From contig NZ_CP127167.1 in NCBI RefSeq assembly GCF_036288925.1, positions 1,984,001-2,048,000 on the forward strand: a stretch of DNA of 64,000 bases, written 5' to 3'. The notes under the pieces are model-generated. The model saw only the letters and a list, made by a program, of their open reading frames with translations, was not told where the DNA came from and ran no database searches. Made by a program: the position numbers and the translations under genes. Positions 19,285 through 29,660 of this stretch are shown here, one piece after another. Origin of the DNA: Haemophilus parainfluenzae. Its GTDB lineage: Bacteria; Pseudomonadota; Gammaproteobacteria; Enterobacterales; Pasteurellaceae. The stretch's first letter is position 1. Each line of letters opens with the position of its first letter.

Positions 19285-20682
19285 ATGAATTCTCGTCTTT
19301 TTTCTCAATACCGTATTGATATTCAAAAACTTATCCGCATTGCGACACCTATCGGGCTTGCCCAGTTAGCTCAAACTGGCATGGGCACCGTGGATGTGAT
19401 TATGGCGGGGCGTGTGAGCTCGGCTGATGTCGGCGGTGTCGGTATTGGCGCCTCCATTTGGCTACCTTTAGTACTTTTCGGACAAGGCTTATTACTCGCC
19501 TTGCCACCAACAATTTCCTATTTAAATGGTTCAGGGCAGCGCCATCGCATTGCTCACCAAGTAAGACAAGGCCTTTGGATTTCATTTTTAGTGATGATTC
19601 CCCTTGCTTTCATCATCTATCATAATGATTTCATATTACAGTTTATGAATATGGATACCCACATGGCAGATGTGACGATGAATTATTTGCGTGCGATGGT
19701 GTGGGGCTTACCTGCCTATTTATTGCTGATTAATTTCCGCTGTTTGAATGATGGCATTACTAAGACCAAACCGTCCATGGTGATTACCTTCATGGGGTTA
19801 ATGCTGAATATTCCACTGAATTATATATTTATTTACGGCAAATTTGGTGCGCCAGCATTGGGCGGTGTTGGTTGTGGTGTGGCAACGGCTATTGTCAACT
19901 GGGCGATGGCGATCTTAATGATTACTTATTCGGCCAAAAACTATAACGAACGTAGTTTAAAAGTCTTTGAAAAGATTATTGAAAAGCCTGACATCAAAAC
20001 ACTGAAAAAATTGACCGCACTTGGTTTACCTATTGCCATTGCGCTGTGCAGTGAAGTGTCACTGTTTGCCTTGAGTAGTTTATTACTTTCCCCATTAGGT
20101 GCGGATGTAGTCGCTAGCCACCAAATTGCCTTAAACACCAGTGCCGTAGCCTTTATGTTCCCCATGTCTATTGCGATGGCTGCAACCATTTTAGTGGCGC
20201 AAGAACTCGGTAATCACGCACCACAAAAAGCCAAAATCATGGCTCACGCTGCTATTATTCTTGGTTTGATCGCGGCAAGTGTATTGGCGTTGGTAATTTG
20301 GGTATTTAGTGCAGAAATCGCCGCATTAATTGTAGGCGATAATGCCACCGTTATTGCCCTTTCAGGCAGCTTATTAGCAATGGCGGCGATTTATCAATTT
20401 TCAGATTCGGTGCAAGTGGTAGTGAGCGGTATTTTACGTGGCTATAAAGATACCAAAATTATCCTTTATATCACGTTACTTGCCTATTGGGGCGTGGGTA
20501 TCCCTGTTGGTTATATTCTTTCCCGCACGGATTGGATTGTTCCAAGCATCGGTGCAAAAGGCTTCTGGGTTGCGTTTATCATTGCATTAACCATTGCCGC
20601 CACTTTACTCTTTATACGTATGCGAAAAATCCAATCACAACCTGATGAAGCCATTATTCAACAGTTAGAAAGATTGAAGTAG
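19285..20682 (+). CDS. hmrM: MATE-family multidrug efflux pump (HmrM-like)
   Basis: Inner-membrane antiporter with 12 predicted helices in two MatE halves; family members export cationic drugs and dyes with Na+ or H+. The N-terminal half carries [18 protein letters not shown] near residue 25, the usual first-helix signature. Starting at 19285 gives 465 residues, matching H. influenzae HmrM. It is divergent from ribE, the same neighbour as in H. influenzae, and ends in an inverted uptake-signal terminator. Confidence 0.93.
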   Translation: MNSRLFSQYRIDIQKLIRIATPIGLAQLAQTGMGTVDVIMAGRVSSADVGGVGIGASIWLPLVLFGQGLLLALPPTISYLNGSGQRHRIAHQVRQGLWISFLVMIPLAFIIYHNDFILQFMNMDTHMADVTMNYLRAMVWGLPAYLLLINFRCLNDGITKTKPSMVITFMGLMLNIPLNYIFIYGKFGAPALGGVGCGVATAIVNWAMAILMITYSAKNYNERSLKVFEKIIEKPDIKTLKKLTALGLPIAIALCSEVSLFALSSLLLSPLGADVVASHQIALNTSAVAFMFPMSIAMAATILVAQELGNHAPQKAKIMAHAAIILGLIAASVLALVIWVFSAEIAALIVGDNATVIALSGSLLAMAAIYQFSDSVQVVVSGILRGYKDTKIILYITLLAYWGVGIPVGYILSRTDWIVPSIGAKGFWVAFIIALTIAATLLFIRMRKIQSQPDEAIIQQLERLK

Positions 20683-20690
20683 TTAAAGTA

Positions 20691-20721
20691 AAAAGTGCGA
20701 TCAAAAATTGACCGCACTTTT
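20691..20721. terminator. Inverted uptake-signal terminator between hmrM and rng
   Basis: AAAAGTGCGATC facing GACCGCACTTTT, one base off perfect; it serves both converging genes. Confidence 0.85.
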
Positions 20722-20726
20722 ATCTT

Positions 20727-22202
20727 TTACATCACGACTACATCAAACTGTTCTTGATTGTAGTACTGTTCCGTTTTAACTTGAACCTGTTTGCTGATGA
20801 ACATTTCAACCTCTGGCAATAAACCGTGCGATTCTTCTTTGATTAAATAATCCGCTACGGCTGGAGAGGCATAAACCACAAATTGTTCACTCGAGAATAA
20901 GTGGTTAACGCGAATAATCTCACGCATAATTTCATAGCATACCGTTTCAACGGTTTTTACACGTCCACGACCTTGACAAGTTGGGCATTCATCACACAAT
21001 ACGTGTTCTAAACTTTCGCGAGTACGTTTACGGGTCATTTCCACTAAGCCAAGTTGAGTAAAACCATTCACATTCGTTTTTACGCGATCTTTCGATAGGG
21101 CCTCTTCCAAGGATTCAATCACGCGATTGCGATGCTCATCGGTTTGCATATCAATAAAATCAATAATGATAATACCGCCTAAATTACGCAGTTGTAGCTG
21201 CTGCGCAATGGCTTTAGTGGCTTCAATATTGGTGTTAAAAATCGTTTCATCTAAATTTCGATGACCAACGAAAGCGCCCGTATTGATATCAATGGTCGTC
21301 ATGGCTTCGGTTTGCTCAATAATGAGATAGCCGCCCGATTTTAAATTCACGCGTTTCTCTAAGGCATTTTGAATACCACGTTCTACGCCATAAATATCAA
21401 AAATCGGTTGACTGCCCGTATAAAGCATTAATTTATCACTTAATTCAGGCATAAATTCATCGGTAAATTCTTTCACTTCGTTAAAACAAAGTTTGGAATC
21501 AATATGAATTTTCTCTAAATTAGCGCCGATAAAATCACGCAGAATACGTTGTGGTAATGCGGGCTCACCATAAATTTTAGAACGGGTTGGATATTTGCCT
21601 TTACGCTCAAGCACTTTACGCCATAAACGTTTTAAAAATTCTGCATCTTGACGCAATTCCTCTTCCGTTGCACCTTCGGTGGCGGTACGAATAATAAAAC
21701 CACCTAACTCATCACAAAAAGGCTCAACTAACGCTTTTAATCTTGCGCGCTCTTCTTCGCTTTCAATACGTTGCGATACCCCAACATGGCTATTTTCTGG
21801 CATAAAGACAAGATAACGAGAAGGCAATGTAATATCGGTGGTTAATCTTGCACCTTTGGTACCCAAAGGATCTTTTACCACTTGTACTACGATATCCTGA
21901 CCCTCGCGTACGAGTTCAGAAATGCTTTTTGCTCGGAATTGCTTTTGTTCATTCACATCCACACACTCGGTATGTGAAACAATATCGGAAGCATGTAAAA
22001 ATGCGGCTTTTTCTAAACCGATATCCACAAACGCAGATTGCATCCCCGGTAAAACACGAGTTACTCTCCCTTTATAAATATTCCCCACGATGCCACGTTT
22101 GGCTTGACGTTCAATATGAACTTCTTTTAAAACGCCCGTTTCCACCAACGCAACGCGGGTTTCATTGGGCGTAACATTCATTAATAATTCAACAGAATTC
22201 AT
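20727..22202 (-). CDS. rng: Ribonuclease G
   Basis: Endoribonuclease that matures the 16S rRNA 5' end and degrades some mRNAs. N-terminal S1 domain (RGIVGNIYKGRVTRVLPGM near residues 38-56). The catalytic aspartates are in TTIDINTGAF near 304 and GIIIIDFIDM near 347, and the zinc-link CPTC is near 407. At 491 residues it has the RNase G length, without the long RNase E scaffold. It is convergent with hmrM. Confidence 0.96.
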   Translation of the reverse strand: MNSVELLMNVTPNETRVALVETGVLKEVHIERQAKRGIVGNIYKGRVTRVLPGMQSAFVDIGLEKAAFLHASDIVSHTECVDVNEQKQFRAKSISELVREGQDIVVQVVKDPLGTKGARLTTDITLPSRYLVFMPENSHVGVSQRIESEEERARLKALVEPFCDELGGFIIRTATEGATEEELRQDAEFLKRLWRKVLERKGKYPTRSKIYGEPALPQRILRDFIGANLEKIHIDSKLCFNEVKEFTDEFMPELSDKLMLYTGSQPIFDIYGVERGIQNALEKRVNLKSGGYLIIEQTEAMTTIDINTGAFVGHRNLDETIFNTNIEATKAIAQQLQLRNLGGIIIIDFIDMQTDEHRNRVIESLEEALSKDRVKTNVNGFTQLGLVEMTRKRTRESLEHVLCDECPTCQGRGRVKTVETVCYEIMREIIRVNHLFSSEQFVVYASPAVADYLIKEESHGLLPEVEMFISKQVQVKTEQYYNQEQFDVVVM

Positions 22203-22259
22203 TTTTTCGACCTTAGTTTTAATGGTATAAGTCTATCGAAAAGGGAAATAGAATAATAG

Positions 22260-22313
22260 CCCCAAATAAGGTAAAATATGACCTTTCTCAAATTTTCATA
22301 ACTTATTTTGGGG
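22260..22313 (+). promoter_or_regulatory. 5'-UTR hairpin that covers the putP ribosome site
   Basis: CCCCAAATAAG (22260-22270) pairs with CTTATTTTGGGG (22302-22313), leaving one bulged base. The GGGG of the right arm is the only Shine-Dalgarno-like sequence before the putP ATG (six bases downstream), so the folded mRNA would hide it. A small GGT/ACC stem is possible inside the loop. A TAGAAT -10-like element at about 22248-22253 would start the transcript near the left arm. Confidence 0.45.
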
Positions 22314-22319
22314 TATTTA

Positions 22320-23834
22320 ATGTTTGGTTTAGACCCAACACTTATTACTTTTAGTATTTATATTTTCGGCATGATTTTAATCGGTGTCCTTGCCTATTAT
22401 TATACAAACAACTTATCCGATTATATTTTAGGTGGCCGTAAACTCGGGAGTTTTGTAACCGCCATGTCTGCTGGCGCATCTGATATGTCAGGCTGGCTAT
22501 TAATGGGCTTGCCAGGTGCGGTATATGTATCTGGTTTAGTAGAAGGTTGGATCGCCATTGGTTTAATCCTTGGAGCTTATTTTAACTGGTTGCTCGTGGC
22601 GGGTCGCTTACGAATTTATACCGAATTTAACAACAATGCGCTCACATTACCAGAATATTTCCACCACCGCTTTGGCACAAAGCATCATCTCTTAAAAATT
22701 GTGTCTGCATCAATCATCTTAGCATTCTTCACGATTTATTGTGCCTCGGGTGTGGTTGCGGGTGCTAAATTATTCCAAAACCTATTCTCAGTCGACTACT
22801 CCACCGCCATTTGGTACGGCGCATTAGCGACTATTCTCTATACCTTTATTGGTGGTTTTTTAGCGGTAAGTTGGACTGATACGATTCAAGCGACATTAAT
22901 GATTTTTGCCTTAATTTTAACGCCACTCTTCATCTTTTTAAGTTTGGGCGATGCATCACAATTTACGGAAGCACTCCATCAAGCTGAAATTGCGGCAAGT
23001 AAAGACTTTACCGATTTATTTAGTTCTACCACGCCATTAGGTTTATTAAGTTTAGCGGCTTGGGGCTTAGGTTATTTTGGTCAACCGCATATCCTTGCGC
23101 GTTTTATGGCGGCTTATTCGGTGAAATCATTAATCAAAGCACGCCGTATTAGTATGACGTGGATGGTGATTTGCTTAGCAGGTGCTATCGGTATCGGTTT
23201 CTTCGGTATCCCTTATTTCTTTGCGAATCCTGATGTTGCGGGCGTAGTAAATAATGAACCAGAACAAGTGTTTATTGAACTGGCTAAATTGCTCTTTAAT
23301 CCATGGATTGCCGGTATTCTGCTTTCTGCGATTCTAGCAGCAGTAATGAGTACACTTTCCGCACAATTATTAATTTCTTCTAGCTCTATTACTGAAGATT
23401 TTTATAAAGGATTTATTCGTCCAAAAGCCGCTGAAAAAGAATTAGTTTGGTTAGGTCGTGCAATGGTTTTAGTTATTGCCGCTATCGCCATTTGGATTGC
23501 GCAAGATGAAAACAGCAAAGTACTAAAACTCGTTGAATTTGCATGGGCAGGCTTTGGTTCTGCATTTGGTCCTGTTGTACTTTTCTCCTTATTCTGGAAA
23601 CGAATGACTTCTTCTGCAGCTTTAATTGGAATGATTGTGGGGGCTACCGTCGTATTTGCTTGGAGATCCGTCATTCCTAAAACCAGTGAGTGGTTTAACG
23701 TCTATGAAATGATCCCAGGTTTTACGCTTGCTAGCCTGGCAATTATTGTGGTTTCTCTCCTTTCTGCCGAACCAGAAAATGAAGTTAAAGAAACCTTTGA
23801 GAAAGCCGAAAAAGCCTATAAGGAAGCAAAATAA
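22320..23834 (+). CDS. putP: Sodium/proline symporter
   Basis: Na+-coupled proline uptake across the inner membrane; SSS (solute:sodium symporter) family with about 13 helices. Diagnostic pieces are the N-terminal [19 protein letters not shown] and [16 protein letters not shown] (the latter near residues 54-69), the helix-8 Na+ region [19 protein letters not shown] near 340, and a charged cytoplasmic tail. The start at 22320 gives 504 residues. Its stop overlaps the cmoB start (TAATG). A hairpin covers its ribosome site. Confidence 0.95.
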   Translation: MFGLDPTLITFSIYIFGMILIGVLAYYYTNNLSDYILGGRKLGSFVTAMSAGASDMSGWLLMGLPGAVYVSGLVEGWIAIGLILGAYFNWLLVAGRLRIYTEFNNNALTLPEYFHHRFGTKHHLLKIVSASIILAFFTIYCASGVVAGAKLFQNLFSVDYSTAIWYGALATILYTFIGGFLAVSWTDTIQATLMIFALILTPLFIFLSLGDASQFTEALHQAEIAASKDFTDLFSSTTPLGLLSLAAWGLGYFGQPHILARFMAAYSVKSLIKARRISMTWMVICLAGAIGIGFFGIPYFFANPDVAGVVNNEPEQVFIELAKLLFNPWIAGILLSAILAAVMSTLSAQLLISSSSITEDFYKGFIRPKAAEKELVWLGRAMVLVIAAIAIWIAQDENSKVLKLVEFAWAGFGSAFGPVVLFSLFWKRMTSSAALIGMIVGATVVFAWRSVIPKTSEWFNVYEMIPGFTLASLAIIVVSLLSAEPENEVKETFEKAEKAYKEAK

Positions 23835-24799
23835 TGATTGATTTTCGTCCTTTTTATCAGCAAATTGCCACCACCAATTTATCTGCTTGGCTAGAAACGT
23901 TGCCTTTGCAGTTAAAAGAATGGGAAAAACAAACCCATGGTGATTATGCCAAATGGTCAAAAATTGTGGACTTTCTTCCTGATTTGCAGGCAGATACCAT
24001 CGATTTAAAAAATGCCGTGAAATCTGACCGCACTTCCCCACTTTTAGAGGGTGAAAAACAACGCATTATCCACCATTTAAAGCAATTTATGCCATGGAGA
24101 AAAGGACCTTATCATTTATTTGATATTCATGTAGATTGCGAATGGCGTTCTGATTTCAAATGGGATCGTGTCTTGCCTCATCTTGCTCCATTAAAAGATC
24201 GTACCATTTTAGATGTGGGTTGCGGTAGCGGCTATCATATGTGGCGAATGGTTGGCGAAGGTGCAAAAATGGTGGTAGGTATTGATCCAACCGAACTTTT
24301 CCTTTGCCAATTTGAAGCCGTTCGAAAATTATTAAATAACGATCGTCGAGCTAACTTAATCCCATTAGGTATTGAAGAAATGCAACCACTTGCGGCATTT
24401 GATACGGTATTCTCAATGGGTGTACTTTATCATCGTAAATCACCACTTGATCACCTCATACAGCTAAAAAATCAATTAGTAAAAGGTGGCGAGCTCGTCT
24501 TAGAAACCTTAGTAGTTGATGGCGATGTCAATACGGTATTAGTGCCTTCAGATCGCTATGCAAAAATGAAGAACGTATATTTTATTCCTTCTGTTGCTGC
24601 TCTCATTAATTGGTTGGAAAAAGTCGGCTTTACTAATGTGCGTTGTGTGGATGTCGCCACCACTACATTAGAAGAACAGCGTAAAACGGATTGGTTAGAA
24701 AATGAAAGTTTGATTGATTTCTTAGATCCAAATAATCACAGTAAAACCATCGAAGGCTATCAAGCTCCAACTCGCGCAGTGATTTTAGCCAATAAATAA
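23834..24799 (+). CDS. cmoB: tRNA U34 carboxymethyltransferase
   Basis: Converts 5-hydroxyuridine at tRNA position 34 to cmo5U using carboxy-SAM. Class I methyltransferase core with [15 protein letters not shown] near residues 121-135 and [12 protein letters not shown] near 149. Typical N-terminal region for CmoB, 321 residues. It overlaps putP by one base and probably depends on its transcript. It contains a near-perfect uptake signal around 24030. The gene is followed by the left arm of a terminator that has been split by an IS. Confidence 0.95.
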   Translation: MIDFRPFYQQIATTNLSAWLETLPLQLKEWEKQTHGDYAKWSKIVDFLPDLQADTIDLKNAVKSDRTSPLLEGEKQRIIHHLKQFMPWRKGPYHLFDIHVDCEWRSDFKWDRVLPHLAPLKDRTILDVGCGSGYHMWRMVGEGAKMVVGIDPTELFLCQFEAVRKLLNNDRRANLIPLGIEEMQPLAAFDTVFSMGVLYHRKSPLDHLIQLKNQLVKGGELVLETLVVDGDVNTVLVPSDRYAKMKNVYFIPSVAALINWLEKVGFTNVRCVDVATTTLEEQRKTDWLENESLIDFLDPNNHSKTIEGYQAPTRAVILANK

Positions 24800-24884
24800 T
24801 TGCTTAAATAAAAGAGCGGTCAAAAAATGATCTGCACCCCAAAAGTTGGACTCAACAAACCAACAATTGAGGTGCAGATTTTTT

Positions 24885-25238
24885 ATGGGTAAACACTACA
24901 CAATCGAATTTAAATTACAGGTTCTTCAACCTATTTTGAATGGGAAAATGAGTATCAGAGAAGTGGCTCGTTTTTACAATATTCCTTCCAACGCCTTAGT
25001 CGGGACATGGTTGAAACGGTTTGAAAAAAGTGGCATAAAGGGACTTATTCCCCGTAAACCATCAGGACGACCGCCTATGAAACCCAAATATGCCAGAATG
25101 CCACCGCCACCCAAAACTGAAGAAGACCGTTTACGCCTGAGAATTTTACAGCTTGAAGCGGAGGTAGCCTACCTAAAGGAGTTGAGAAGGCTCAGACTTC
25201 AGGACGAAGCCGAGCAACGGAAATTATCCAAAGGTTAA
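24885..25238 (+). CDS. IS3-family transposase OrfA
   Basis: DNA-binding part of the transposase: helix-turn-helix (REVARFYNIPSNALVGTWLK, residues about 24-43) followed by a proline/basic linker and a leucine-zipper helix (RLRILQLEAEVAYLKELRRL). 117 residues from ATG 24885, which lies just behind the left-end hairpin. Its 3' end overlaps the open -1 frame of orfB over 25157-25238. Confidence 0.93.
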   Translation: MGKHYTIEFKLQVLQPILNGKMSIREVARFYNIPSNALVGTWLKRFEKSGIKGLIPRKPSGRPPMKPKYARMPPPPKTEEDRLRLRILQLEAEVAYLKELRRLRLQDEAEQRKLSKG

Positions 25239-26044
25239 GAACACGCTATCCGTTAAAATGGCTTTTAGGCTTTGCACAGTTAGCGCGTAGTACGTTTTTT
25301 GCGAAACTTCAGATTAAACCGGATAAGGATGAGGAGCTGAAAAAGGCCATTAAACGCATCAAAGCCAATCATCCTGATTATGGCTACCGACGTGTTCATG
25401 CCAGCTTGCCAGGCGTGAATCATAAAAAAGTTCAACGTTTAATGCAGACACTTGGGCTTCAAGTGCGGTCAAGAAAAAGCAAGAAATTTACCACCTATCG
25501 AGGCACGATAGGGGTAATTGCACCGAATCATCTTGAACGCGATTTTAGTGCAACGGCCCCGAAACAAAAATGGGTGACAGATATCACCGAGTTTAAGGCG
25601 AAAGATGGGAGTAAAGTCTATTTATCTCCAATTTTAGACTTATTTAACAATGAGATAGTCTCCTATAATCTCAGCTATTCCCCAAATTGGGCGCAAGTAG
25701 AGGACATGTTAATGCAAGCCGTCAAAGGATTAAATAAAGCTTGTGGTGTCATTTTACATTCAGACCAGGGATGGCAATATCAAATGGTAGCTTATCGTCG
25801 AATTTTAGCTGAACATGGCATCATTCAAAGTATGTCGAGAAAAGGGAATTGCTTAGATAATGCCGCAATGGAAAGTTTCTTTGGACGATTAAAAACAGAA
25901 TGTTTTTATGGTCGGGAATTTAAAACAAAAGAAGAGATAGTTGATGCCGTCAGGGATTATTTGGATTACTATAATCATCGACGGATTCAACTAAAATTAA
26001 AAGGACTGAGTCCGATACAATATCGAAAACAATCCTTTGAATAA
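25157..26044 (+). CDS. IS3-family transposase OrfB (DDE integrase domain)
   Basis: Catalytic part, read in the -1 frame relative to orfA and open from 25157. Retroviral-type rve domain with the DDE residues in TDITEF, HSDQGWQYQ and NAAMESFFGRLK (the last D/E spacing of 35 residues fits). No good independent start lies at its 5' end, so it is expected as an OrfAB fusion by -1 frameshifting; a candidate slip site is CTA-AAG followed by GAG at 25173-25181. No stop or frameshift inside, so the element may still be active. A perfect uptake signal AAGTGCGGTCAAG is at 25461. Confidence 0.92.
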   Translation, partial: SGGSLPKGVEKAQTSGRSRATEIIQRLRTRYPLKWLLGFAQLARSTFFAKLQIKPDKDEELKKAIKRIKANHPDYGYRRVHASLPGVNHKKVQRLMQTLGLQVRSRKSKKFTTYRGTIGVIAPNHLERDFSATAPKQKWVTDITEFKAKDGSKVYLSPILDLFNNEIVSYNLSYSPNWAQVEDMLMQAVKGLNKACGVILHSDQGWQYQMVAYRRILAEHGIIQSMSRKGNCLDNAAMESFFGRLKTECFYGREFKTKEEIVDAVRDYLDYYNHRRIQLKLKGLSPIQYRKQSFE

Positions 26045-26105
26045 CAGTCTAACTTTTTGGGGTCAGATCAAAAATTCAATGTTTTTTTGACCGCTCTTTA
26101 CTTTT

Positions 26106-27194
26106 CTATTTTAATGCAATATGCACCGTAATCTCTTCGCGATCGTGATACAAATGTTTTGCTTGAATATCAAATTCCAATTCTTTTTCTGCTAACATCA
26201 CAGCAAGATTTTCTAAGCACAACATCACTTCTTGATAACGTTTTTTCATTGGCAATTTCAAGTTGAAAATGGTTTCTCGGCACCAGCCGTTAATCAACCA
26301 TTTCCCTATTAAATTCGCAATTCGACTTGGTTGCTCCACCATATCACACACAAGCCAATCAATATGCTTGCGTTTTGGTGGTTGGAATTTAAATCCGTCT
26401 TCTGGGCAATGTTCTATTCTACCGGTATCATGCAAACTGGCCGCCATTTTGCCGTGATCAACTGCATACACAAATAAACCACGTTTCACTAATTGATAAG
26501 TCCAGCCACCAGGGCAAGCTCCGAGATCAACGCCAACCATATTTTCATTTAAGCGTCTACTTTCTTCATTTCGAGGAATAAAGGTTAAAATCGCCTCTTC
26601 CAATTTTAAAGTTGAACGGCTTGGCGCATCCGCTGGGAATTTCAAACGTGGTATCCCCATAAAATGGGTAGAGTTATTGTCAAGATAAGAATACCCTACA
26701 TAGCAGCAATTCGGCTGAGTGAAAAAACAATGTAAAATCTGACCGCGCTTTGCATTCGGCTTACCTTGTAACCAACCTTGTTTTTTCAACGCTTGGCGTA
26801 ACGGCACGGTAAATTTTCGGCAAAATGTCGAAAGCGCTTTGGCTTCATTCGTATCAGCTGTTTCGACAAATAGCTCTACCGCTTGCTTAAGATTAATGCC
26901 TTCTGCAATATGTTTATATTGAGCCATAATTGGCGAGATACGATCTTGAGGATCGAGATTTTCTAAGAAATCTGAAACAACGATCATTTGACGCGCAAAA
27001 ATCAAACGATTAAAAGGGATTTCTCGCGCTAAACGATCCGCATCACCCGGTTGATAACATTCAAAAATGACATAGCCGCTGTTTTCTACTACGCGAGCAA
27101 AACCAAATACACCACGCTCAGAGGCTCGGTCGGTAATTTCTGCGGCGACTTCTTTTTCAAAGCCAATTCGACAATATAAGGCTAATTTATTCAT
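26106..27194 (-). CDS. rlmM: 23S rRNA 2'-O-ribose methyltransferase (C2498)
   Basis: SAM-dependent methylation of C2498 in 23S rRNA. N-terminal THUMP-like region, then a Rossmann methyltransferase domain with [19 protein letters not shown] near residues 222-240 and the KDKE-type catalytic set (K in NLKLPMK near 310). 362 residues, normal. It overlaps the end of gcvA by eight bases, so the two are coupled. Confidence 0.95.
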   Translation of the reverse strand: MNKLALYCRIGFEKEVAAEITDRASERGVFGFARVVENSGYVIFECYQPGDADRLAREIPFNRLIFARQMIVVSDFLENLDPQDRISPIMAQYKHIAEGINLKQAVELFVETADTNEAKALSTFCRKFTVPLRQALKKQGWLQGKPNAKRGQILHCFFTQPNCCYVGYSYLDNNSTHFMGIPRLKFPADAPSRSTLKLEEAILTFIPRNEESRRLNENMVGVDLGACPGGWTYQLVKRGLFVYAVDHGKMAASLHDTGRIEHCPEDGFKFQPPKRKHIDWLVCDMVEQPSRIANLIGKWLINGWCRETIFNLKLPMKKRYQEVMLCLENLAVMLAEKELEFDIQAKHLYHDREEITVHIALK

Positions 27195-28080
27195 GTTTTC
27201 CTAATTTAATTGAATCTTTAATCCATGTTCTAAAGGCTTGAATTTGTTCATCATCTAAACGATCTAAATGATTGACCACATAGAATGATTTTGGATCCCG
27301 TAATTCGGTTGGTAACACAATTTGCAAATGACCGCTTTCAATTTCTTGCTGAGCCAAAATACGATTCGCTAACGCAATACCCTGCCCATGAACGGCCGCT
27401 TGCAATGCCATAAAAGTATGGCTAAATAACGGACCTTGCTGAATATTCAAATCATCTAATTTGAGATAATCCACCATCGCTTGCCAGTTATCTCGGGTAT
27501 GCGTATGAATCAGCGTATGCTTTTTCAAATCATTAGCACAACTTACTGGTATTTTCTCAAGCAATGAAGGCGCAGCTAAAATTACTAAGTTCTCTTCGAC
27601 CAAACGATCAACCTGTAAATTTTCCCAATCACCTTTACCATAATAAATAGCAATATCTATTTCTTTATCCAATAAACCTTCATCTTGATCAACGCCTTTT
27701 AAGCGTACTTCTATTTCAGGATATTGCTTATTAAAATCATTTAAATGTGGTACAAGCCACTGAATACCAAAGGTCTGTGGAACACTAATGGTTAAATGGG
27801 GCTCGGCCTTAAGTGTTAATAATCGTTCCGTCGCTTCATTTAATTTTCTTAAAATTTTATTAATATCGATAAAATACGCTTTCCCAAATTCTGTCAATTC
27901 GAGCGAACGATTTTTACGAATAAAAAGCTCAACACCTAAAAAATCTTCTAATAATTTTATTTGATGGCTTACAGCTGCTTGTGTTACACACAACTCATCA
28001 GCTGCTTTTGTAAAGCTTAAATGCCGTGCGGCTGATTCGAAAGACTTCAATGAATTAAGGGGAGGCAAACGTTTATACAT
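27187..28080 (-). CDS. gcvA: LysR-type regulator GcvA
   Basis: Regulates glycine cleavage genes and, in enterics, activates the sRNA GcvB. N-terminal winged helix [20 protein letters not shown] with the [13 protein letters not shown] recognition helix near residues 32-44, then a periplasmic-binding-like effector domain. I start at 28080 (MYKRLPPL is the conserved N-terminus) with GGGAAG as ribosome site. The identity is strengthened by the gcvB sRNA gene divergent from it, as in E. coli. Confidence 0.94.
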   Translation of the reverse strand: MYKRLPPLNSLKSFESAARHLSFTKAADELCVTQAAVSHQIKLLEDFLGVELFIRKNRSLELTEFGKAYFIDINKILRKLNEATERLLTLKAEPHLTISVPQTFGIQWLVPHLNDFNKQYPEIEVRLKGVDQDEGLLDKEIDIAIYYGKGDWENLQVDRLVEENLVILAAPSLLEKIPVSCANDLKKHTLIHTHTRDNWQAMVDYLKLDDLNIQQGPLFSHTFMALQAAVHGQGIALANRILAQQEIESGHLQIVLPTELRDPKSFYVVNHLDRLDDEQIQAFRTWIKDSIKLGKHE

Positions 28081-28168
28081 AATTCTTCCCAAGGATAAAA
28101 TTTTAGTTTATAATCAAAAAATATATATCGGATTAGTTTTTTTTATGCATTAAATAAAAAAACATCAT

Positions 28169-28197
28169 TTGTCCTTTCACAACCTTCTACCTACAAT
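28169..28197 (+). promoter_or_regulatory. gcvB promoter
   Basis: TTGTCC (28169-28174), 17-bp spacer, TACAAT (28192-28197); predicted start near 28204. Divergent from gcvA, which is where GcvA would act. Confidence 0.75.
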
Positions 28198-28203
28198 ACA
28201 CCC

Positions 28204-28378
28204 ATACTTAATGATTGGTAATTCCTTACAAGTTAATGAGTTTCAGGCTTAAGTATGATGTTGTGTTTGCATATAGTTCGGTTCTCCGAACTGGAGTAAC
28301 AATTAAGTTACTCATTTACTTCCTGTATATATTAAACCATTCTGGTTAAGCGCTGCTCGTTTCGAGCGGCGTTTTTTT
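28204..28378 (+). ncRNA. gcvB: GcvB small RNA
   Basis: About 175 nt, Hfq-type sRNA that represses amino-acid and peptide transport genes. Recognised from position next to gcvA and from the conserved G/U-rich R1 seed TGATGTTGTGTTTGCA (28257-28272) and the ACTTCCTGTA element (28318-28327). Two stems lie between them (AGTTCGG/CCGAACT and GAGTAAC/GTTACTC). It ends in a strong terminator, CGCTGCTCG/CGAGCGGCG followed by T7. Confidence 0.93.
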
Positions 28379-28561
28379 ATTCCTGGCATTTTAGCATAAG
28401 CAAAATTTTATTTCCTGACTAACTTCACAAATTTGAAAACCCAATAAAAATTTTGAGAAATCACAATATTTTTGTGTTTAAAGGTTTTCATAGTTATCGT
28501 AATGGTGTAGATTAACCGCATTTCCATTCATAAAATTATTTATACAAATTAAGGAAGCAAA

Positions 28562-29593
28562 ATGAAAGACTTAGACTGGAACAATCTTGGATTTAGTTAT
28601 ATCAAAACGGATTACCGTTTCATTGCTCATTGGAAAGATGGTAAATGGGATGAAGGTGAACTGACCACTGATAATATGCTACATATCCATGAAGGCTCAA
28701 CGGCAATTCACTACGGTCAACAATGCTTTGAAGGCTTAAAAGCCTATCGTTGTAAAGATGGTTCAATCAACTTATTCCGTCCTGATCAAAATGCAAAACG
28801 CATGCAACATACCTCTGATCGCTTATTAATGCCACAAGTGCCAACAGAATTATTTATCCGTGCTTGTAAAGAAGTGGTGAAAGCAAACCAAGAATGGTTA
28901 GGTCCTTACGGATCTGGCGCAACATTATATTTACGTCCATTCCTCTTTGGTACAGGCGCGAATATTGGTGTAAAAACTGCACCTGAATTTATTTTTTCCG
29001 TATTCTGCTGTCCTGTTGGCGCATACTTCAAAGGCGGGCTAGCCCCTTCAAACTTCATCACTACCGATTACGACCGAGCAGCACCGATGGGAACTGGTGG
29101 TGTAAAAGTGGGTGGTAACTACGCAGCAAGTTTGCTTCCACATGAACTAGCCGCAAAAGAAGGTACGCCTGAACGTAAATTCGCTGATGCGATCTATCTT
29201 GATCCGAAAACACATACTAAAATTGAAGAAGTAGGGGCAGCAAACTTCTTTGGTATCACCAAAGATAATAAATTTATCACACCAGCGTCCGACTCTATTT
29301 TACCAAGTATAACTAAATACTCATTACTTCACATTGCAAAAGAGCGTTTAGGTATGGAAGCCATTGAAGGTGATGTGTATATCGATCAACTTGATCAATT
29401 TGCCGAAGCGGGGGCTTGTGGTACTGCCGCAGTGATTACGCCAGTAGGCGGTATTCAACACAAAGGTAAATTCCACGTGTTCTATTCAGAAACTGAAGTA
29501 GGTCCTGTTACACGTAAGCTTTACAACGAGTTAACCGGTATCCAATTCGGTGATGTCGAAGCGCCTGAAGGCTGGATTGTGAAAGTAGAATAA
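28562..29593 (+). CDS. ilvE: Branched-chain amino acid aminotransferase
   Basis: PLP enzyme for the last step of leucine, isoleucine and valine synthesis. Fold type IV with [13 protein letters not shown] near residues 51-63, the PLP lysine in [13 protein letters not shown] near 184, and the phosphate-binding [11 protein letters not shown] near 285-295. The 343-residue form is the longer bacterial class. AAGGAAGC is the ribosome site. It follows the gcvB terminator by 180 bases that hold its own promoter; no leader peptide with branched-chain codons was seen. Confidence 0.96.
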   Translation: MKDLDWNNLGFSYIKTDYRFIAHWKDGKWDEGELTTDNMLHIHEGSTAIHYGQQCFEGLKAYRCKDGSINLFRPDQNAKRMQHTSDRLLMPQVPTELFIRACKEVVKANQEWLGPYGSGATLYLRPFLFGTGANIGVKTAPEFIFSVFCCPVGAYFKGGLAPSNFITTDYDRAAPMGTGGVKVGGNYAASLLPHELAAKEGTPERKFADAIYLDPKTHTKIEEVGAANFFGITKDNKFITPASDSILPSITKYSLLHIAKERLGMEAIEGDVYIDQLDQFAEAGACGTAAVITPVGGIQHKGKFHVFYSETEVGPVTRKLYNELTGIQFGDVEAPEGWIVKVE

Positions 29594-29608
29594 TTTATAT
29601 CTATCAAT

Positions 29609-29643
29609 AAAAAGAGCGATCAGATCAGATTGATCGCTCTTTC
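29609..29643. terminator. Bidirectional terminator downstream of ilvE
   Basis: AAAGAGCGATCA / TGATCGCTCTTT, a variant of the uptake-signal dyad, between ilvE and the converging ligase remnant. Confidence 0.8.
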
Positions 29644-29660
29644 ATTTATGACGATTTTCT

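Larger units (their letters stand above)
24828..26070 (+). mobile_element. IS3-family insertion sequence, apparently complete
   Basis: Ends are inverted repeats: TGATCTGCACCCCAAAAGTT at the left and TGATCTGACCCCAAAAAGTT read inward from the right. Inside are orfA and orfB in the IS3 arrangement with orfB in the -1 frame. The flanks are runs of A, so any target duplication would be three or four A and cannot be read with certainty. The left end itself folds into a hairpin (ATCTGCACC/GGTGCAGAT). The copy also carries an uptake signal within orfB. Confidence 0.93.
24810..26099. terminator. Terminator dyad split by the IS insertion
   Basis: Left arm AAAGAGCGGTCAAAAA (24811-24826) and right arm TTTTTTTGACCGCTCTTT (26082-26099) are perfect complements and once formed a terminator shared by cmoB and rlmM. 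The IS now lies in the loop. With the element in place the arms are 1.2 kb apart. Confidence 0.7.
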
